Shown: piece after piece, positions 44,004 through 55,200 of the stretch | How positions within the stretch are numbered: the stretch's first letter is position 1 | How the letters are laid out: each line of letters begins with the position of its first letter | NCBI RefSeq assembly: GCF_014697195.1 | Contig: NZ_JACJRJ010000017.1 | Location: 1 to 64,000 of the forward strand | Length of the DNA stretch: 64,000 nt | Source of the DNA: Cylindrospermum sp. FACHB-282 | GTDB taxonomy: Bacteria > Cyanobacteriota > Cyanobacteriia > Cyanobacteriales > Nostocaceae | Reading direction: 5' to 3' | The notes under the pieces: model-generated | Databases searched by the model: none | Seen by the model: the letters and a program-made list of their open reading frames with translations, nothing else | Told to the model about the DNA's origin: nothing | Translations under genes and position numbers: made by a program

Positions 44004-47000
44004 CAGATTTCGCTAAATTTTCTCGCCTCTTCAGGATGGGAAGCAAAGTAATCTTCCAGCCACAAGCAACCTTGGTTAATAAAACTATCTAAATCAAGTT
44101 CTAAATTCCACAACTTGATAGTATTGTCAAGCCCAGCAGACGCTAGTGTTTTACCATCTGGACTAAACATCAGGCTAGTAACGCTGCCGAGGTGTCCTTC
44201 TAAGGTTGATATTTCCAGACCATTTTCTACATTCCATACCCTCACAGTACCGTCATCGCCAGAGGAAGCTAAAGTCTTACCATCTGGACTGAAACTGATA
44301 TTAGTTACATCAGATAAATGTCCTTTTAGGGTAAACAATAATCTGCCATTTTCTGCATTCCATAGTTTGACTTTACTATCGGAACCACCAGAAGCTAAGA
44401 TTTTACCATTTGGACTAAAACTAACGGTCTGTACCCAACCGCTATGTGCGGGAAAAGCCTGCGTTAAAGTAGCTGTTTTTAAATTTAATAGTAGTATATT
44501 ACCGTCACTACAAGCCACAGCTAGAGTTTTTCTATCTGGATTAAAAGTTAAATCCGCTACAATACTGCGAGGTTCTTTAAAGGTTTTCAATAACCTACCA
44601 TCTGCTACATTCCAAAGTTTTACAGTACTATCGGAACTGCCAGAAGCTAAGGTTTTTCCATCTGGACTAAAGCGAACTCTCCTAACCCAAGCCTGATGAC
44701 CTTTGAGAGTTTTTAGTAATCTACCATCTTGCGCATTCCATAACTTAACTGTTTTGTCATAACTGCCGGAAGCTAAAATTTTCCCATCGGGACTAAAACT
44801 TACACTTACCACCGGAGCTTGATGACCGTTAATAGGTTGAAGTAAAGTACCATTTTTGCTATTCCATAGCTTTATTTTAAAGTCGTCACTACCAGAAGCA
44901 AGAATCTTCCCATCGGGACTAAAACTTACAGTTTGAACGTTAGCGCTATTTCCTGTAATCGTTTGCGGTTCCCTAACCTCTAAATTCCAAAGCTTGATTG
45001 CACTATCCATACTTCCAGAAACAAGAGTTTTGCCATCTGGACTAAAACCGATACTCCAAATTCTCCCACGATGTCCTTTGAGAATTTGCGGTTCGATTCT
45101 GTTGTCGTTTATGTCCTCTAAATTCCACAACTTTACATTACTATCGGAACTGATAGTGGCTAGAGTTTTGCCATCTGAACTAAAAATCGCACTCCAGACG
45201 GCTCTGCGATGGGTTGGGAGATTTTGCAGTAGAGTTCCATCTGCTACATTCCACAGTTTCACTATGCCTTCTTCATCGGTAGAAGCTAAGGTTTTCCCAT
45301 CGGGACTAAAACTTACACTTCTGGTATTAGTTTTATGATCTTTAAGAGTATTTATGAGGGTTCCATTGCCAATATTCCACAGCCTCACAGTTGTATCAAA
45401 ACTTGCAGAAGCGAGAGTTTGACTATCGGGACTCCAACTAATATGAGTAACAATGTGGGTATGTCCTTTAAGGGTTTTTAATAACGTAGCATCTGCTGTT
45501 TTCCACAACTTGATAGTACCATCAGAGCTACAGGAAGCGAGAATTTGACCATCAGGACTAAAACTAACAGTTCTCACCCAGTCACTATGAGCGTTAATAG
45601 TTTTAATTAAACTCTTGTGCGTTACATCCCACAACTTTACTGTTCCATCTTCACTGCCAGAAGCTAAAATCTTGCCACGAGGATGAAAACTCACACTCCA
45701 AATTCTACCAGTATGTCCTGTCAGGGTTGATATTAATGTAGCGGGTCTAGCATTCCACAGCCTTACCGTACCATCTTCACTGCCAGAAGCTAAAATCTTG
45801 CCATCGGGACTGAAAGTTACACTTCTGATAGCACCAAGATGACCAAGTGTGCGATCGCGTTCTCTAACATGATAAATTGCCTGTTGTAGCCCCCTCGTTA
45901 CTTGTGTCTGTGTATCGGTGCTGGCTGATTTTTCTAAGTTTTTCATTTGTTGTGCTGCTTGTAACGCTTTCAGCAGTGCTTCAAAAGGATTTGAAACTAA
46001 ATCTGCTTTAGAGAATAAAGTTTGCAGCACAACTTGTTTTTCTGCTACTTCATATTGAGCTTTTTTTACTTGCAATTGGATCAAGATTGCTGTGATTACA
46101 GAAAGTAGCAAAACTACAGAACCGATACTAACAATGCGGGTAGAACTGCGTTTGGCTTGAGTTAGTTCAAGCTTTGCTTGTTGTTGAGCTAAAACTAAAG
46201 TTTCATTCGCATTTGCTAATATCCGACTTTCTTCTTCTTGGACAGCTAAAGCCTGTTGAACTTCTCGCTTATCTAAATCCTGGCTAGTTGCTAAAAAACG
46301 ATAATCAAGTGGACTTAAACTTTGATTATTTGACCATGAAAGTGCATCTTGCAATGCTTTCCCTCGCAATAGCCGCGATTCATCCTGATAAGTGGAAGCC
46401 AGCCAAGCATTAAAAGCCTCAAAGTAAGGGCGCAGCTTTTTTAATTGTTTCTCTACCCACTCCCAATTAAAAACTTGCTCGTAAATCCGGTTGTAAACTT
46501 TTAATTTTCCCTGGTGTTGCACGACTAAACCTGACAGTCGCAATTCTGTTTGTTCGGGACTACCATCCGCAGAGATCCCCCCAACCTCCCTTTTAAAGGG
46601 GGGGTTTAGATTCTCCCTCCTTTGGTAAGAGGGGGATTGCAAAATTTGTTGATATAACCCCAACAACTGCCCTGCTTTTTGCTGATTTCTCAGGATGCGA
46701 TCGCGAATCGTCCTCAAATGCTCTGGTTCATCTTGGGATTCCCAATTTTCAATAATTCGTGACTTCACCACCTGTTCAACTGATGGGGAATTTCCTGATG
46801 CTGATTCCTCAATCATCAGCTTGCACAGCTTTTGGGTGAGAAAAGGTTGTCCACCTGTCCAGTCTAGTATTTGGGCGATCGCTTCTTGGGGATTGCTCAC
46901 CTTTCCCGTCAAACCATCGGTTAATGGTTGGACTTCGTGAATCTGGAAGCCTTGGAGTGCGATCGCTCTACCAATATTAAACGGTGTTTGAGTTTTATCT

Positions 47001-47596
47001 GCAATTAAATCTGAAGGAGTCGCCACTCCCAACAGAGCAAATGTGAGACGCTGATATTTTGGTTCATCCACCCGCCGATTATAGAAAAATCGGATCAGGG
47101 CAAAAAAATCATCTACGGAAAAACTCTGGCTCAAAACTCGGTCAATTTCATCGACAAAAATCACAACCTTTTGTTCAATCTCTTCTAATAAAACTTCTTC
47201 AATAAACAAACTCAATCGCTGCACGGGTGACAAGAATTCCCGCTGCTCTTTCCACCAATTCCGCCATTGAAATTTATTACCAAGCTGACAACTGCTTACC
47301 AGAGATTGGACAAGTCCGGCATACCACTTTTCTACTGTGACATCTTCCTTACCAATTCCGGTTAGGTCAATAAAAGCACACAGAACCCCTTCTGCTTGCA
47401 GTCTTTGCATCGTCCGCACCCGCAGGCTAGATTTACCCATTTGCCGCGAATTCAGCACGTAACAAAACTCACCTGCTTTCAAAAGAGTGTAAAGGTTTGA
47501 GTCTGCTTGTCGCATTACATAGCTTGACGCATCAACTGGAAGACTGCCGCCTAAGTGATATTCATAATTAGCTATATCTTCTCTCATGATTGCCAT
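43946..47596 (-). CDS. AAA-like ATPase with a membrane span and 14 WD40 repeats
   Basis: From ATG 47596 this gives 1216 residues; ATG 47587 is equally possible, TTG 47602 less so. The N-terminal AAA_35 domain (about 1-330) has [20 protein letters not shown] as P-loop and [13 protein letters not shown] as Walker B. A coiled coil and one membrane span ([16 protein letters not shown] near 500) follow. The C-terminal 590 residues hold 14 WD40 repeats ([20 protein letters not shown] type), enough for two seven-bladed propellers. The topology suggests a membrane-attached sensor with a binding scaffold. It ends inside the convergent AAA gene (58-base overlap). The in-frame palindrome at 46574-46637 adds about 21 residues to a linker. 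Confidence 0.9.
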   Translation of the reverse strand: MAIMREDIANYEYHLGGSLPVDASSYVMRQADSNLYTLLKAGEFCYVLNSRQMGKSSLRVRTMQRLQAEGVLCAFIDLTGIGKEDVTVEKWYAGLVQSLVSSCQLGNKFQWRNWWKEQREFLSPVQRLSLFIEEVLLEEIEQKVVIFVDEIDRVLSQSFSVDDFFALIRFFYNRRVDEPKYQRLTFALLGVATPSDLIADKTQTPFNIGRAIALQGFQIHEVQPLTDGLTGKVSNPQEAIAQILDWTGGQPFLTQKLCKLMIEESASGNSPSVEQVVKSRIIENWESQDEPEHLRTIRDRILRNQQKAGQLLGLYQQILQSPSYQRRENLNPPFKREVGGISADGSPEQTELRLSGLVVQHQGKLKVYNRIYEQVFNWEWVEKQLKKLRPYFEAFNAWLASTYQDESRLLRGKALQDALSWSNNQSLSPLDYRFLATSQDLDKREVQQALAVQEEESRILANANETLVLAQQQAKLELTQAKRSSTRIVSIGSVVLLLSVITAILIQLQVKKAQYEVAEKQVVLQTLFSKADLVSNPFEALLKALQAAQQMKNLEKSASTDTQTQVTRGLQQAIYHVRERDRTLGHLGAIRSVTFSPDGKILASGSEDGTVRLWNARPATLISTLTGHTGRIWSVSFHPRGKILASGSEDGTVKLWDVTHKSLIKTINAHSDWVRTVSFSPDGQILASCSSDGTIKLWKTADATLLKTLKGHTHIVTHISWSPDSQTLASASFDTTVRLWNIGNGTLINTLKDHKTNTRSVSFSPDGKTLASTDEEGIVKLWNVADGTLLQNLPTHRRAVWSAIFSSDGKTLATISSDSNVKLWNLEDINDNRIEPQILKGHRGRIWSIGFSPDGKTLVSGSMDSAIKLWNLEVREPQTITGNSANVQTVSFSPDGKILASGSDDFKIKLWNSKNGTLLQPINGHQAPVVSVSFSPDGKILASGSYDKTVKLWNAQDGRLLKTLKGHQAWVRRVRFSPDGKTLASGSSDSTVKLWNVADGRLLKTFKEPRSIVADLTFNPDRKTLAVACSDGNILLLNLKTATLTQAFPAHSGWVQTVSFSPNGKILASGGSDSKVKLWNAENGRLLFTLKGHLSDVTNISFSPDGKTLASSGDDGTVRVWNVENGLEISTLEGHLGSVTSLMFSPDGKTLASAGLDNTIKLWNLELDLDSFINQGCLWLEDYFASHPEEARKFSEICQTKTLRKYSRYKLYRGVT
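46574..46637. repeat. In-frame palindromic repeat inside the WD40 ATPase gene
   Basis: The stretch begins GATCCCCCCAACCTCCCTTT and ends AAGAGGGGGAT, forming a large imperfect palindrome of C/G runs like those between cyanobacterial genes. In the protein it encodes a [14 protein letters not shown]-type peptide between the ATPase domain and the next helical part, and the frame stays open on both sides. Confidence 0.75.
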
Positions 47597-47886
47597 CAGC
47601 AAAAGCTTGGTTTGATTATACGATAACTGCCTTGACTATCTAGAGTTTGACTAGAAAACCTGATTTTTTCCTATTTGGGTGATGTTTCCTCAGTTTGTCC
47701 CTGATTTTTTCCTATAAATTCTGAAACTAAAACTATTTATCAGTTGCTCTAAATACCTGATTTCCCCCCATTGTTACTCTAATGTTTTAGCAAGAAACTG
47801 ATAACAGAAAGCGAAAGGTGCAGTCAAAAACACAAACAGCAATTATCGCTTTCAATTCAATCAATTAAAAATACAAGAGATTAATT

Positions 47887-49833
47887 ATGAATACAATACC
47901 GTCTACAGGCGAAGCCTGGCCAGCACTTGAGCAAAAGGTCGATAGTCTTGTCGAAGCCTTAATTGCTAAAAATAATTTGCCGGGAATGACCATTGCCGTT
48001 ACCAAAGAGGAGAAGCTTATCCTCTTGAAGGCCTATAGCTACGCTCTCGTGGACGGAACAAGAAAGTTACCGATGAAACCGTGCCATCGCAGTCTATTCG
48101 GAAGTGCCTGCAAGCCTCTCGTCACCGGAGCAGCCGCCTTCCAGTTGATGAAATCGAAGAACATCGATCCCAAGTCAACGAGGCTCTATGGCCCGAAAGG
48201 ATTTTTTGGTGGCATTTTTGATGCAGACATCGATATCGGCATCAAAGCCCACGCTCCCGAATCAGCCAAGTGGAAGGAATGGTACGAAAAAATCACCATT
48301 CAACATCTGCTGGATCATAAAGCTGGCTTTATAGGAAGTGGGAATGTGAAAGGTGCGGCTCAGATGTTTGGCGTATCGGAAGATCAGCTGACCTATGAAC
48401 AAGTGCATCGTCACTTTCTGCGTACCACTCAACTCTATTATGAACCTGGGACGGCTCACCCAAAGTATATGCCTGGGACACAAGAGGAGTTCGATCCGTA
48501 CTCAAATCAAGGCTTTGGCTTGTGGACTATACTCATCCCGAAGATGTCAGGCAAATCTTACCTAGATTACGTCCGGGAAGACTATCTTAAACCCATGAAA
48601 CTACTCAATGCCGTGCAGCCAGGAAGAGTAAATCCAGATTCATGCGATGCGTGGGGTCATAAATACGATGCGGATAAAAAGCTGGAAGCATTGCCCTTTA
48701 TGGATTACAAGCTAGGCTTGGCGGCTGGAGGATTCAGAGCCTCAGCTGAGACTCTGGCTCGGTTGATGGTCGAACTTGATAAAAAGTATACGACAGAAGA
48801 ACTCGACAGCATGGGCTGGTTTAATGAATCAAAACGTAAACTAGGACACACCGGTGGGCTTGGAGGCGGGACAGCCTATGTGACGATGTTCCCCAAAGGC
48901 AATATATCTAGTCCTAATGTGGATCTGAGCGAGGTTCACGTTGCCATTCTCACCAACATAGGCACCAAAGGCAAAGATTTGGTCAGCCTTGCAGAAAAAA
49001 TTGCTTTAGCTGTTCCGCCTGCCAATGTACCTGCAACTTTCGATATCTGGAAAAATGGCAAGTCCGACTGTTCCTGTGAATACGTTCGACGCGGAGTGCC
49101 GGCGAACCAGTATCAACAGGTTTTTAACGAAGCTTTTGAATCGGGCTATCGACTCGAATGGATTGATGGGTATACCGATGACGGGAAGGTACATTTCAAC
49201 GTGATCTTCCGAACCAATGACCCGGCGATCGCTTGGGCTAGTCATCACAACATGACGGGTACTACCTATCAGCAAAATTTCGACAAGTACCGCGATCAGG
49301 GTTTTTGGTTGGAACACGTCGATTCTTATGCGGTCGGTAATGAAGTTCGTTATGCGGCTATCTGGACTAAATCGAATAACGCATATACTGCTTATCATGG
49401 CAAAACCCAAGCAGATCATCAGGAAGCATTCGACTCACTGACGAGCCAAGGATGGAAACCCAAGGTTATATCTGTAGCTTCAGTTCAAGGTAAACTGTTC
49501 TATACTGCTCTGTACACCAAGGAGGCGATCGGCAACTTTGAGGCCCGCTCATTCCTTACCCCCTCGGAATACCAGACCAAGTTCGATCAGAACACTGCTA
49601 ACGGCCGATATCTCCACTATCTGAACAGCTATGTCCACGAAGGGAAACCCCGCTTCACAGCTATTTGGGCTTCTCTGCCCAAAGTGTCGGGTTTCAAAGC
49701 CAACCACGGGCTGACTGGCGATAAATTCCAAACCATCTGGGAAGATGCGCTCAGTGCCGATTTTAGGACACAGGCGATCACTGGCTATGAAGATGCTGGC
49801 AATGTTAGATTTGCTGCCTACTGGACTAAGTAG
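47887..49833 (+). CDS. Beta-lactamase-fold serine hydrolase with five C-terminal BTRD1-like repeats
   Basis: This is a 648-residue protein. Residues 1-380 form a class C beta-lactamase/DD-peptidase fold with SxxK in HRSLFGSACKPLVTGAA near 70-85, the YxN-equivalent in FDPYSNQGFGLW, and the HTGGLGG motif (K/H-T-G type) near 320. Residues about 385-648 hold five copies of a 50-residue beta-rich unit (YQQNFDKYRDQGFWLEHVDS, then NEVRYAAIWTK), the bacterial tandem repeat domain BTRD1 also linked to fungal polyglycine hydrolases. No signal peptide is visible, so export is uncertain. Its base composition is more GC-balanced than its neighbours, which could mean transfer. Start ATG 47887. Confidence 0.85.
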   Translation: MNTIPSTGEAWPALEQKVDSLVEALIAKNNLPGMTIAVTKEEKLILLKAYSYALVDGTRKLPMKPCHRSLFGSACKPLVTGAAAFQLMKSKNIDPKSTRLYGPKGFFGGIFDADIDIGIKAHAPESAKWKEWYEKITIQHLLDHKAGFIGSGNVKGAAQMFGVSEDQLTYEQVHRHFLRTTQLYYEPGTAHPKYMPGTQEEFDPYSNQGFGLWTILIPKMSGKSYLDYVREDYLKPMKLLNAVQPGRVNPDSCDAWGHKYDADKKLEALPFMDYKLGLAAGGFRASAETLARLMVELDKKYTTEELDSMGWFNESKRKLGHTGGLGGGTAYVTMFPKGNISSPNVDLSEVHVAILTNIGTKGKDLVSLAEKIALAVPPANVPATFDIWKNGKSDCSCEYVRRGVPANQYQQVFNEAFESGYRLEWIDGYTDDGKVHFNVIFRTNDPAIAWASHHNMTGTTYQQNFDKYRDQGFWLEHVDSYAVGNEVRYAAIWTKSNNAYTAYHGKTQADHQEAFDSLTSQGWKPKVISVASVQGKLFYTALYTKEAIGNFEARSFLTPSEYQTKFDQNTANGRYLHYLNSYVHEGKPRFTAIWASLPKVSGFKANHGLTGDKFQTIWEDALSADFRTQAITGYEDAGNVRFAAYWTK

Positions 49834-50074
49834 ACAATTAAAGATGTAGGGTGCGCTATGCGATCGCTCTTTGAGTCTACAAACAACTAAGAGCGATCGC
49901 TGATGGTGAAGTCCTTGCTTGTTGGCGGAACGCCCCCAGCAATCCCCGTCCGGGCGAATCCCATCCGGGACGATTGTCCAATGTCAAAACCATCTCTGGC
50001 TCCGGCAACTTTCTTGTTGTCAAGATGGCAAACGAGAATCGGACTGTATTGTACGCGCATTTGAAGTTCTCACG

Positions 50075-50386
50075 TTATTTTAAAGAAGACAAGATATCTA
50101 GAAACATATCTTGCAGTCCATAGCGACTTAAAATTTCATCCAATCTTTCCCTACGCTCTGTCATTTCTACCTGCTTAATTTCAAATATATTTAATAACAG
50201 CGAAATAACTTCTTGAATTTGTTCGGTTGATGGCTGATTGCTAGCTAGTTGTTCAGACAATTGGCGAATTCGACGAGCCGCTGGCAGCACTTCTTGCTTG
50301 TATGCTTCCGTATCATCATTATTATTCGGAGTGCAAGCGATCGCTTTCTGCACGCTACCAAGAAATGTGGGTACGTAATTAACCAT
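50075..50386 (-). CDS. Small helical protein at the end of the PKS/NRPS cluster, unknown function
   Basis: This 103-residue protein is rich in charged helices (EAYKQEVLPAARRIRQLSEQ, QVEMTERRERLDEILSRY) and ends FLDILSSLK. It has no catalytic motif, signal peptide or resemblance to a carrier or thioesterase that I can see. It lies 98 bases downstream of the PfaD-type gene on the same strand and is probably the last gene of the cluster transcript. It might be a docking or regulatory protein, but nothing in the sequence shows this. Confidence 0.55.
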   Translation of the reverse strand: MVNYVPTFLGSVQKAIACTPNNNDDTEAYKQEVLPAARRIRQLSEQLASNQPSTEQIQEVISLLLNIFEIKQVEMTERRERLDEILSRYGLQDMFLDILSSLK

Positions 50387-50484
50387 ATTATCCTCTTTTG
50401 AATTGTTACGAATTTTTAAATGAGAGTGTTTTTCTGTCAGCTATCTAAGATGAAAATATGTAGACTAGATAGAAGTTATATTGA

Positions 50485-52104
50485 TTAAACTTCAAATCGT
50501 CTAGGTGCAAATTGAAATGCTTCTTCTGGTAAATTTATGCCTTGCATAGATAACATCCTGGCTCGAACTACTGCCGCTGCACCGTGTAAAATGTTTAGTC
50601 CTACAACTGCAACGTTACGTTCCTTGTGATTTTCCATAAAACTACCTTTTACCCAGTGGTTGAACGACCCCATAACTGGACCGCACCAAATTTGAAAATC
50701 AACGCTGCGATCACTTATTCCTTTTTGCGCCCAACGCGAACTCAAACCCAAGTACCAACGAAATACTAGTGCTATTTTATATTTGGGTTGTTTGGCTGCT
50801 TTTATTAGTTGCTGGGGATCTCTCAAACTAAAATATTCAGACACTAATTGCCACACTTCCTCGAAAGAAGCACGTAAATAACGTTCTTCGATGTCCTTAC
50901 GTTCCTCTTGGGGAATTTGCTCCCACGAAGGGTAATTGCGGTATAGTTGGTAAAGTTTTTTAGCACGACTAGGGAATAGAGTACGGTTTTTTAAAACTTG
51001 TACTTGTGAGCCTAACTCAAACATATCTGCTGCTGGTGCTATGTCAGTTTGATTCATTTCGGCTTCTGCTAACATTTCTTTGACTATTTCTGAAGTGCCA
51101 GCTTCCACACAAGATTGATTGATCGAACCTGTGACAATATAATCTGCACCAGCAGTAAAAGCAGCAGCTGCTGTTGTCGGCGTACCAATTCCACCTGCTG
51201 CACCTACTCGTATTCGTCGAGTATAATTTCTTTGCGCCATAACTACATCACGGACATTTTGGATGGCAGACAGGAGTGCTAGTGTAGGCATTCTATCTGT
51301 GTGTCCCCCAGAATCACCTTCTACTGTAATATCCTCTGCCAAGGGAATTTCTAAAGCTAACTGGGCTTCTTCTTGAGAAACTAACCCGTCAGCCAATAGC
51401 TTCTCTACAATTCTCCATGGTGGAGGTTCCATGAATTGCTGTGCTAACTCCGGACGCGAAAGTTTGGCAAAAATATGATGATTAGCGATCGCCTGATTAT
51501 CTTTCCCTCTTTGGAGACCTTTGATTCGGTAGTAAACCAGTGCTGGGGTAATTTGTGTAAATGCGGAAGCTTCGATACGGTTTACTCCATATCGCAGGTA
51601 AAGATTAATTGTATCCCATTCAATTTTAGGTGAGATGGGATTGCTTAAAAGGTTAAAGCCGTAGTTTTCCCGTCCTGGAATAGATGTTTGAATCGTTATA
51701 ATTGCTTGTTCAATCTGATTCAAGTCTAATCCTCCAGAACCAAAAAAAGAGAGCATATTGTTTTTTGCCATAGCAATAACCATCTCGGTAGAATTAATAC
51801 CTCCAGCCATTGCTCCCGCGACATAAGCATAAATGACTTTATGGGTATCTAAAAAAGTTGAACACCCTAAATTACTTGGTGAAAAAGAGGGAATAAAACC
51901 TATTAATGGGTAGGCATTAGTAGGAAGATTATCAGTGAGGTCAGTGATGAATTTACCAGTATTAGTAAAGCGAATATCACCAGATGGGTGTAAATAAGCG
52001 AAGACACAATTTCTCGAATTAGCAAGAACTGCTAAAGAAGAAAGATATTCTTCGTCTGATAAAATAAGGTATCCCAGCGTTGTAGTTTTAGTTGTTAGCT
52101 GCAT
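50485..52104 (-). CDS. PfaD-family trans-acting enoyl reductase
   Basis: This 539-residue FMN-binding TIM-barrel protein of the 2-nitropropane-dioxygenase superfamily is of the PfaD type, which reduces enoyl-thioesters in trans for polyunsaturated fatty acid synthases and some polyketide synthases. Key segments are AYVAGAMAGGINSTEMVIAM, FFGSGGLDLNQIEQAI, ITVEGDSGGHTDRMP, RVGAAGGIGTPTTAAAAF and GADYIVTGSINQSCVEAG. The end with a WCGPVMGSFNHWVKGSF helix matches PfaD. The PKS here has DH and KR but no in-line ER, so this protein probably supplies the missing reduction. It starts at ATG 52104, 171 bases after the NRPS stop. Confidence 0.93.
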   Translation of the reverse strand: MQLTTKTTTLGYLILSDEEYLSSLAVLANSRNCVFAYLHPSGDIRFTNTGKFITDLTDNLPTNAYPLIGFIPSFSPSNLGCSTFLDTHKVIYAYVAGAMAGGINSTEMVIAMAKNNMLSFFGSGGLDLNQIEQAIITIQTSIPGRENYGFNLLSNPISPKIEWDTINLYLRYGVNRIEASAFTQITPALVYYRIKGLQRGKDNQAIANHHIFAKLSRPELAQQFMEPPPWRIVEKLLADGLVSQEEAQLALEIPLAEDITVEGDSGGHTDRMPTLALLSAIQNVRDVVMAQRNYTRRIRVGAAGGIGTPTTAAAAFTAGADYIVTGSINQSCVEAGTSEIVKEMLAEAEMNQTDIAPAADMFELGSQVQVLKNRTLFPSRAKKLYQLYRNYPSWEQIPQEERKDIEERYLRASFEEVWQLVSEYFSLRDPQQLIKAAKQPKYKIALVFRWYLGLSSRWAQKGISDRSVDFQIWCGPVMGSFNHWVKGSFMENHKERNVAVVGLNILHGAAAVVRARMLSMQGINLPEEAFQFAPRRFEV

Positions 52105-52275
52105 AATCTTAAATACATTTGATTTAATATCATGTTTGTTTGCTGCCTCATTTTTATATCTTTTTTCTTTTCTTGGTGTTCTTAGAACCTTGACGGTTTA
52201 ATCATTGAGACGTCGATGTAGGTGCAGGAGCAGGAAAGAGACCCAAGAAAAGTAACAGTTGTTGGATTTCGTGCC

Positions 52276-55200
52276 TCAACTTAACCTACTTGGTGCTTCT
52301 TGCAAAAACCCAACTCGAACAAAGAAATCTATGTAAGTACCTAGTAAAGTTTCATCAACTGGAGGACATTTAATCGAACTCCCTTCTAGTGCTTGCACAG
52401 TTTTCTGACAGTCATATTTAGGAAAGTTTAAGTGTACTTCATGAAATTCTTCCAGCACTGCCCCATAGGGGTAAAGCGCATTATCCGCAAAGTTGACGCT
52501 ATTCATTAATCCGTAACGCCACTTCTCTAAAGGCATTTCTTCAAATTGATAGCCAATACTCCGCAGCCAAGTAAACATCTGCGTGGTATGGATCGGTGAA
52601 CGGTTGGTAACGTGGAATGCTTCACCAAGAGATTGGGGTTGTAAGCTCAAATATACCATCGCCTCTGCAACATAATCTACTGGGGTGAGGTCAATTAAGC
52701 AATTGGCTATTGGCAAAGATTTCATCTGAATTGAGCCAGCCAAAATCGCATAAATGAAGTGTTGGGGAACGCACATTCCTGTTTTGCTGTGTCCCGATAC
52801 CTCCCCAGGACGATAAATTGTCACTGGCAATCCGCGATCGCGAGCTTGAAGCAGCATCTTTTCTGCTACCCATTTTGTTTCATCATAAGCCATATTTAGG
52901 TGCAGGTTATGGTCGATACTACTGTCGTTATTAAAGACGCGATCTGCTCCCATAGGCCAAATTGCAATTGTGGAAACAAAATGAACAGGCTTGATTTTGT
53001 TTTTGAATCCTAATTTAATAATCTCCCGCGTTCCATTAACATTGATATCCTTAAGTGCTTGGTAGGGATAGATAAAATTCACCGCCCCACCGCTGTGGAA
53101 AATCATGTCGATGCTTTGAGAAAGTTGTTCAAACTCGTTTTGAGCAATTCCTAAATTCTCTTGAGATAAATCTCCTATCACGGGCAAAATTCTTGCTTTG
53201 TAGCTATCGTCCCAAAGGTCAAAATGTTTGAGACTCTTGATCAATTTGGCTTTACCTGATTCTACTTCTTCACACCGTACTAAACAGTAAATATCAGCTT
53301 TAGTCCTTGCCAGAAATTGTTGTAACACATAAACACCAACAAAACCCGTAGCACCTGTCAGGAAAATTTTATTTAAAGTTTGCTTTGGCTCATAAACAAG
53401 TCCATCACCGTTAATTACCGGGTCAAGTAATGCTTCTTGATTGAGGAATTTGAAGCGTTCTTGGACAGCAGTACTTGCTTGATCATAAACTTGAGGGTTG
53501 ATAGTAGTCGCTGCTACCGATTGTTCCTCCCGCAATTTATCTATTTTCTGCGCTAATTCTGCTATAGTTGGGTCGGCAAAAAACTCCCTCATGGAAAGTT
53601 TGGTTTGGAACATTTGCCGGATTTTTAAGATAAGTGGTGTCATCAATAGTGAGTGACCGCCTAATGCAAAGAAATCGTCATAGACTCCTATCTTTTGCAC
53701 TCCCAGTACTTCTGACCAAATACGTTTTAATATTTCTTCTGTTGGGGTGCGTGGTGCGATGTAATTTTTACCCAATTTCATCTGATTGGTGCTATCTGGT
53801 GCGGGTAAAGCCTTGCGGTCAACTTTACCATTGGGCGTGCGCGGCATTTGTGAAAGTATGATGAAAGATGCCGGAATCATGTATTCGGGGAGTTTTTCTT
53901 TCAGGAATATTTGAAACTCATCCATCGTATTGGAATTACCCTGATGCAAAACTAAATAAGCTACTAGTTTTTTATCCTCTGATGATCCTTCCCAAGCTAC
54001 CACTACAGTTTCCTGCACTGCTGGATGTTTGAGTAAAAGGCTTTCTATTTCTCCCAGTTCAATACGGAAACCACGAATTTTGACTTGATGGTCTATACGA
54101 CCCAAATAGGCAATGCGACCATCGCTGAGATAGCGTACTAAGTCACCTGTTTTGTAAAGACGAGAATTAGAAACTGATGTAAATGGGTTAGAAATAAATT
54201 TTTCTGCTGTAATTGATGGGCGATTTAAATAACCTCGTGCTAACCCCATACCGCCAATTAATAATTCTCCTGGTACACCCACAGGCACTGGTTGGAGATA
54301 TTTGTCTACAATGTAAACCTTAGTATTTCCTAAAGGCCGACCGATTGTAACTGCTTGTGTTGTCCCTTTTTCTATTAGTGTAAATGTGGAATAGGTTGTA
54401 GATTCGGTTGGCCCGTAGAGGTTGTAAACCTTCTCCACAGCCGTTTGATTGTATAGTTCCTGAGTTAACTTGTTAGCAAGTGCTTCACCAGCCAAATTTA
54501 CTGTTCGTACAGAACTGGGAATTGTATTTTGTCGCAATAGTTCTGCGATTACACTTGGTACTGTATTAATCAGAGTAACTTCTGAGACTGCGGGTAAAGT
54601 TGGCAGGTGTAAAGCATTATCTGCAACAATTACTTTACCGCCAGTGCTTAAGGGGAAGAATAATTCAAAGATAGAGAGGTCAAAGCAGACAGAGGTAGAA
54701 AATAAGACACCATTGCTATCTTGGACATCAAATGTTTCTAGTGCCCAGAACAGGAAATTTACCGCGCTACGGTGTTCAATACCAACGCCTTTTGGCGTAC
54801 CAGTTGAACCAGAAGTATAAATTACGTAGGCGAGATTCTCAACTGCTACTTGCTGATGTAAATTGCTGGTTTGCTGTTTAGCAATTTCACTGGCATCTTG
54901 ATCAATATCAATTACCTTAACTTGTTGTTCGGGTAATTGCCCGATTAATTTGGCTTGGGTGAGTAATACTGATACACCAGCATCCTCCAACATAAATGAG
55001 AGTCTTTGTTTCGGGTATGCTGGGTCTAGGGGTATGTAGGTAGCTCCTGCCTTCAAAATACCCAATAATCCTGCAACTAAATCAGCAGAACGTTCTAGGC
55101 AAATACCAACCATCGTCCCAGTACCAACACCTAGCGTTTGTAAATACCGCGCTATTTGATTAGCGTGATCATTGAGTTGTTGATAGGTTAAACGTTCTTC

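Noticed and set aside
44115-45338. Plus-strand frames with repeated SGLK-like segments
   Set aside because: They mirror the WD40 repeat codons (SPDGK) of the minus-strand gene and have no independent support.
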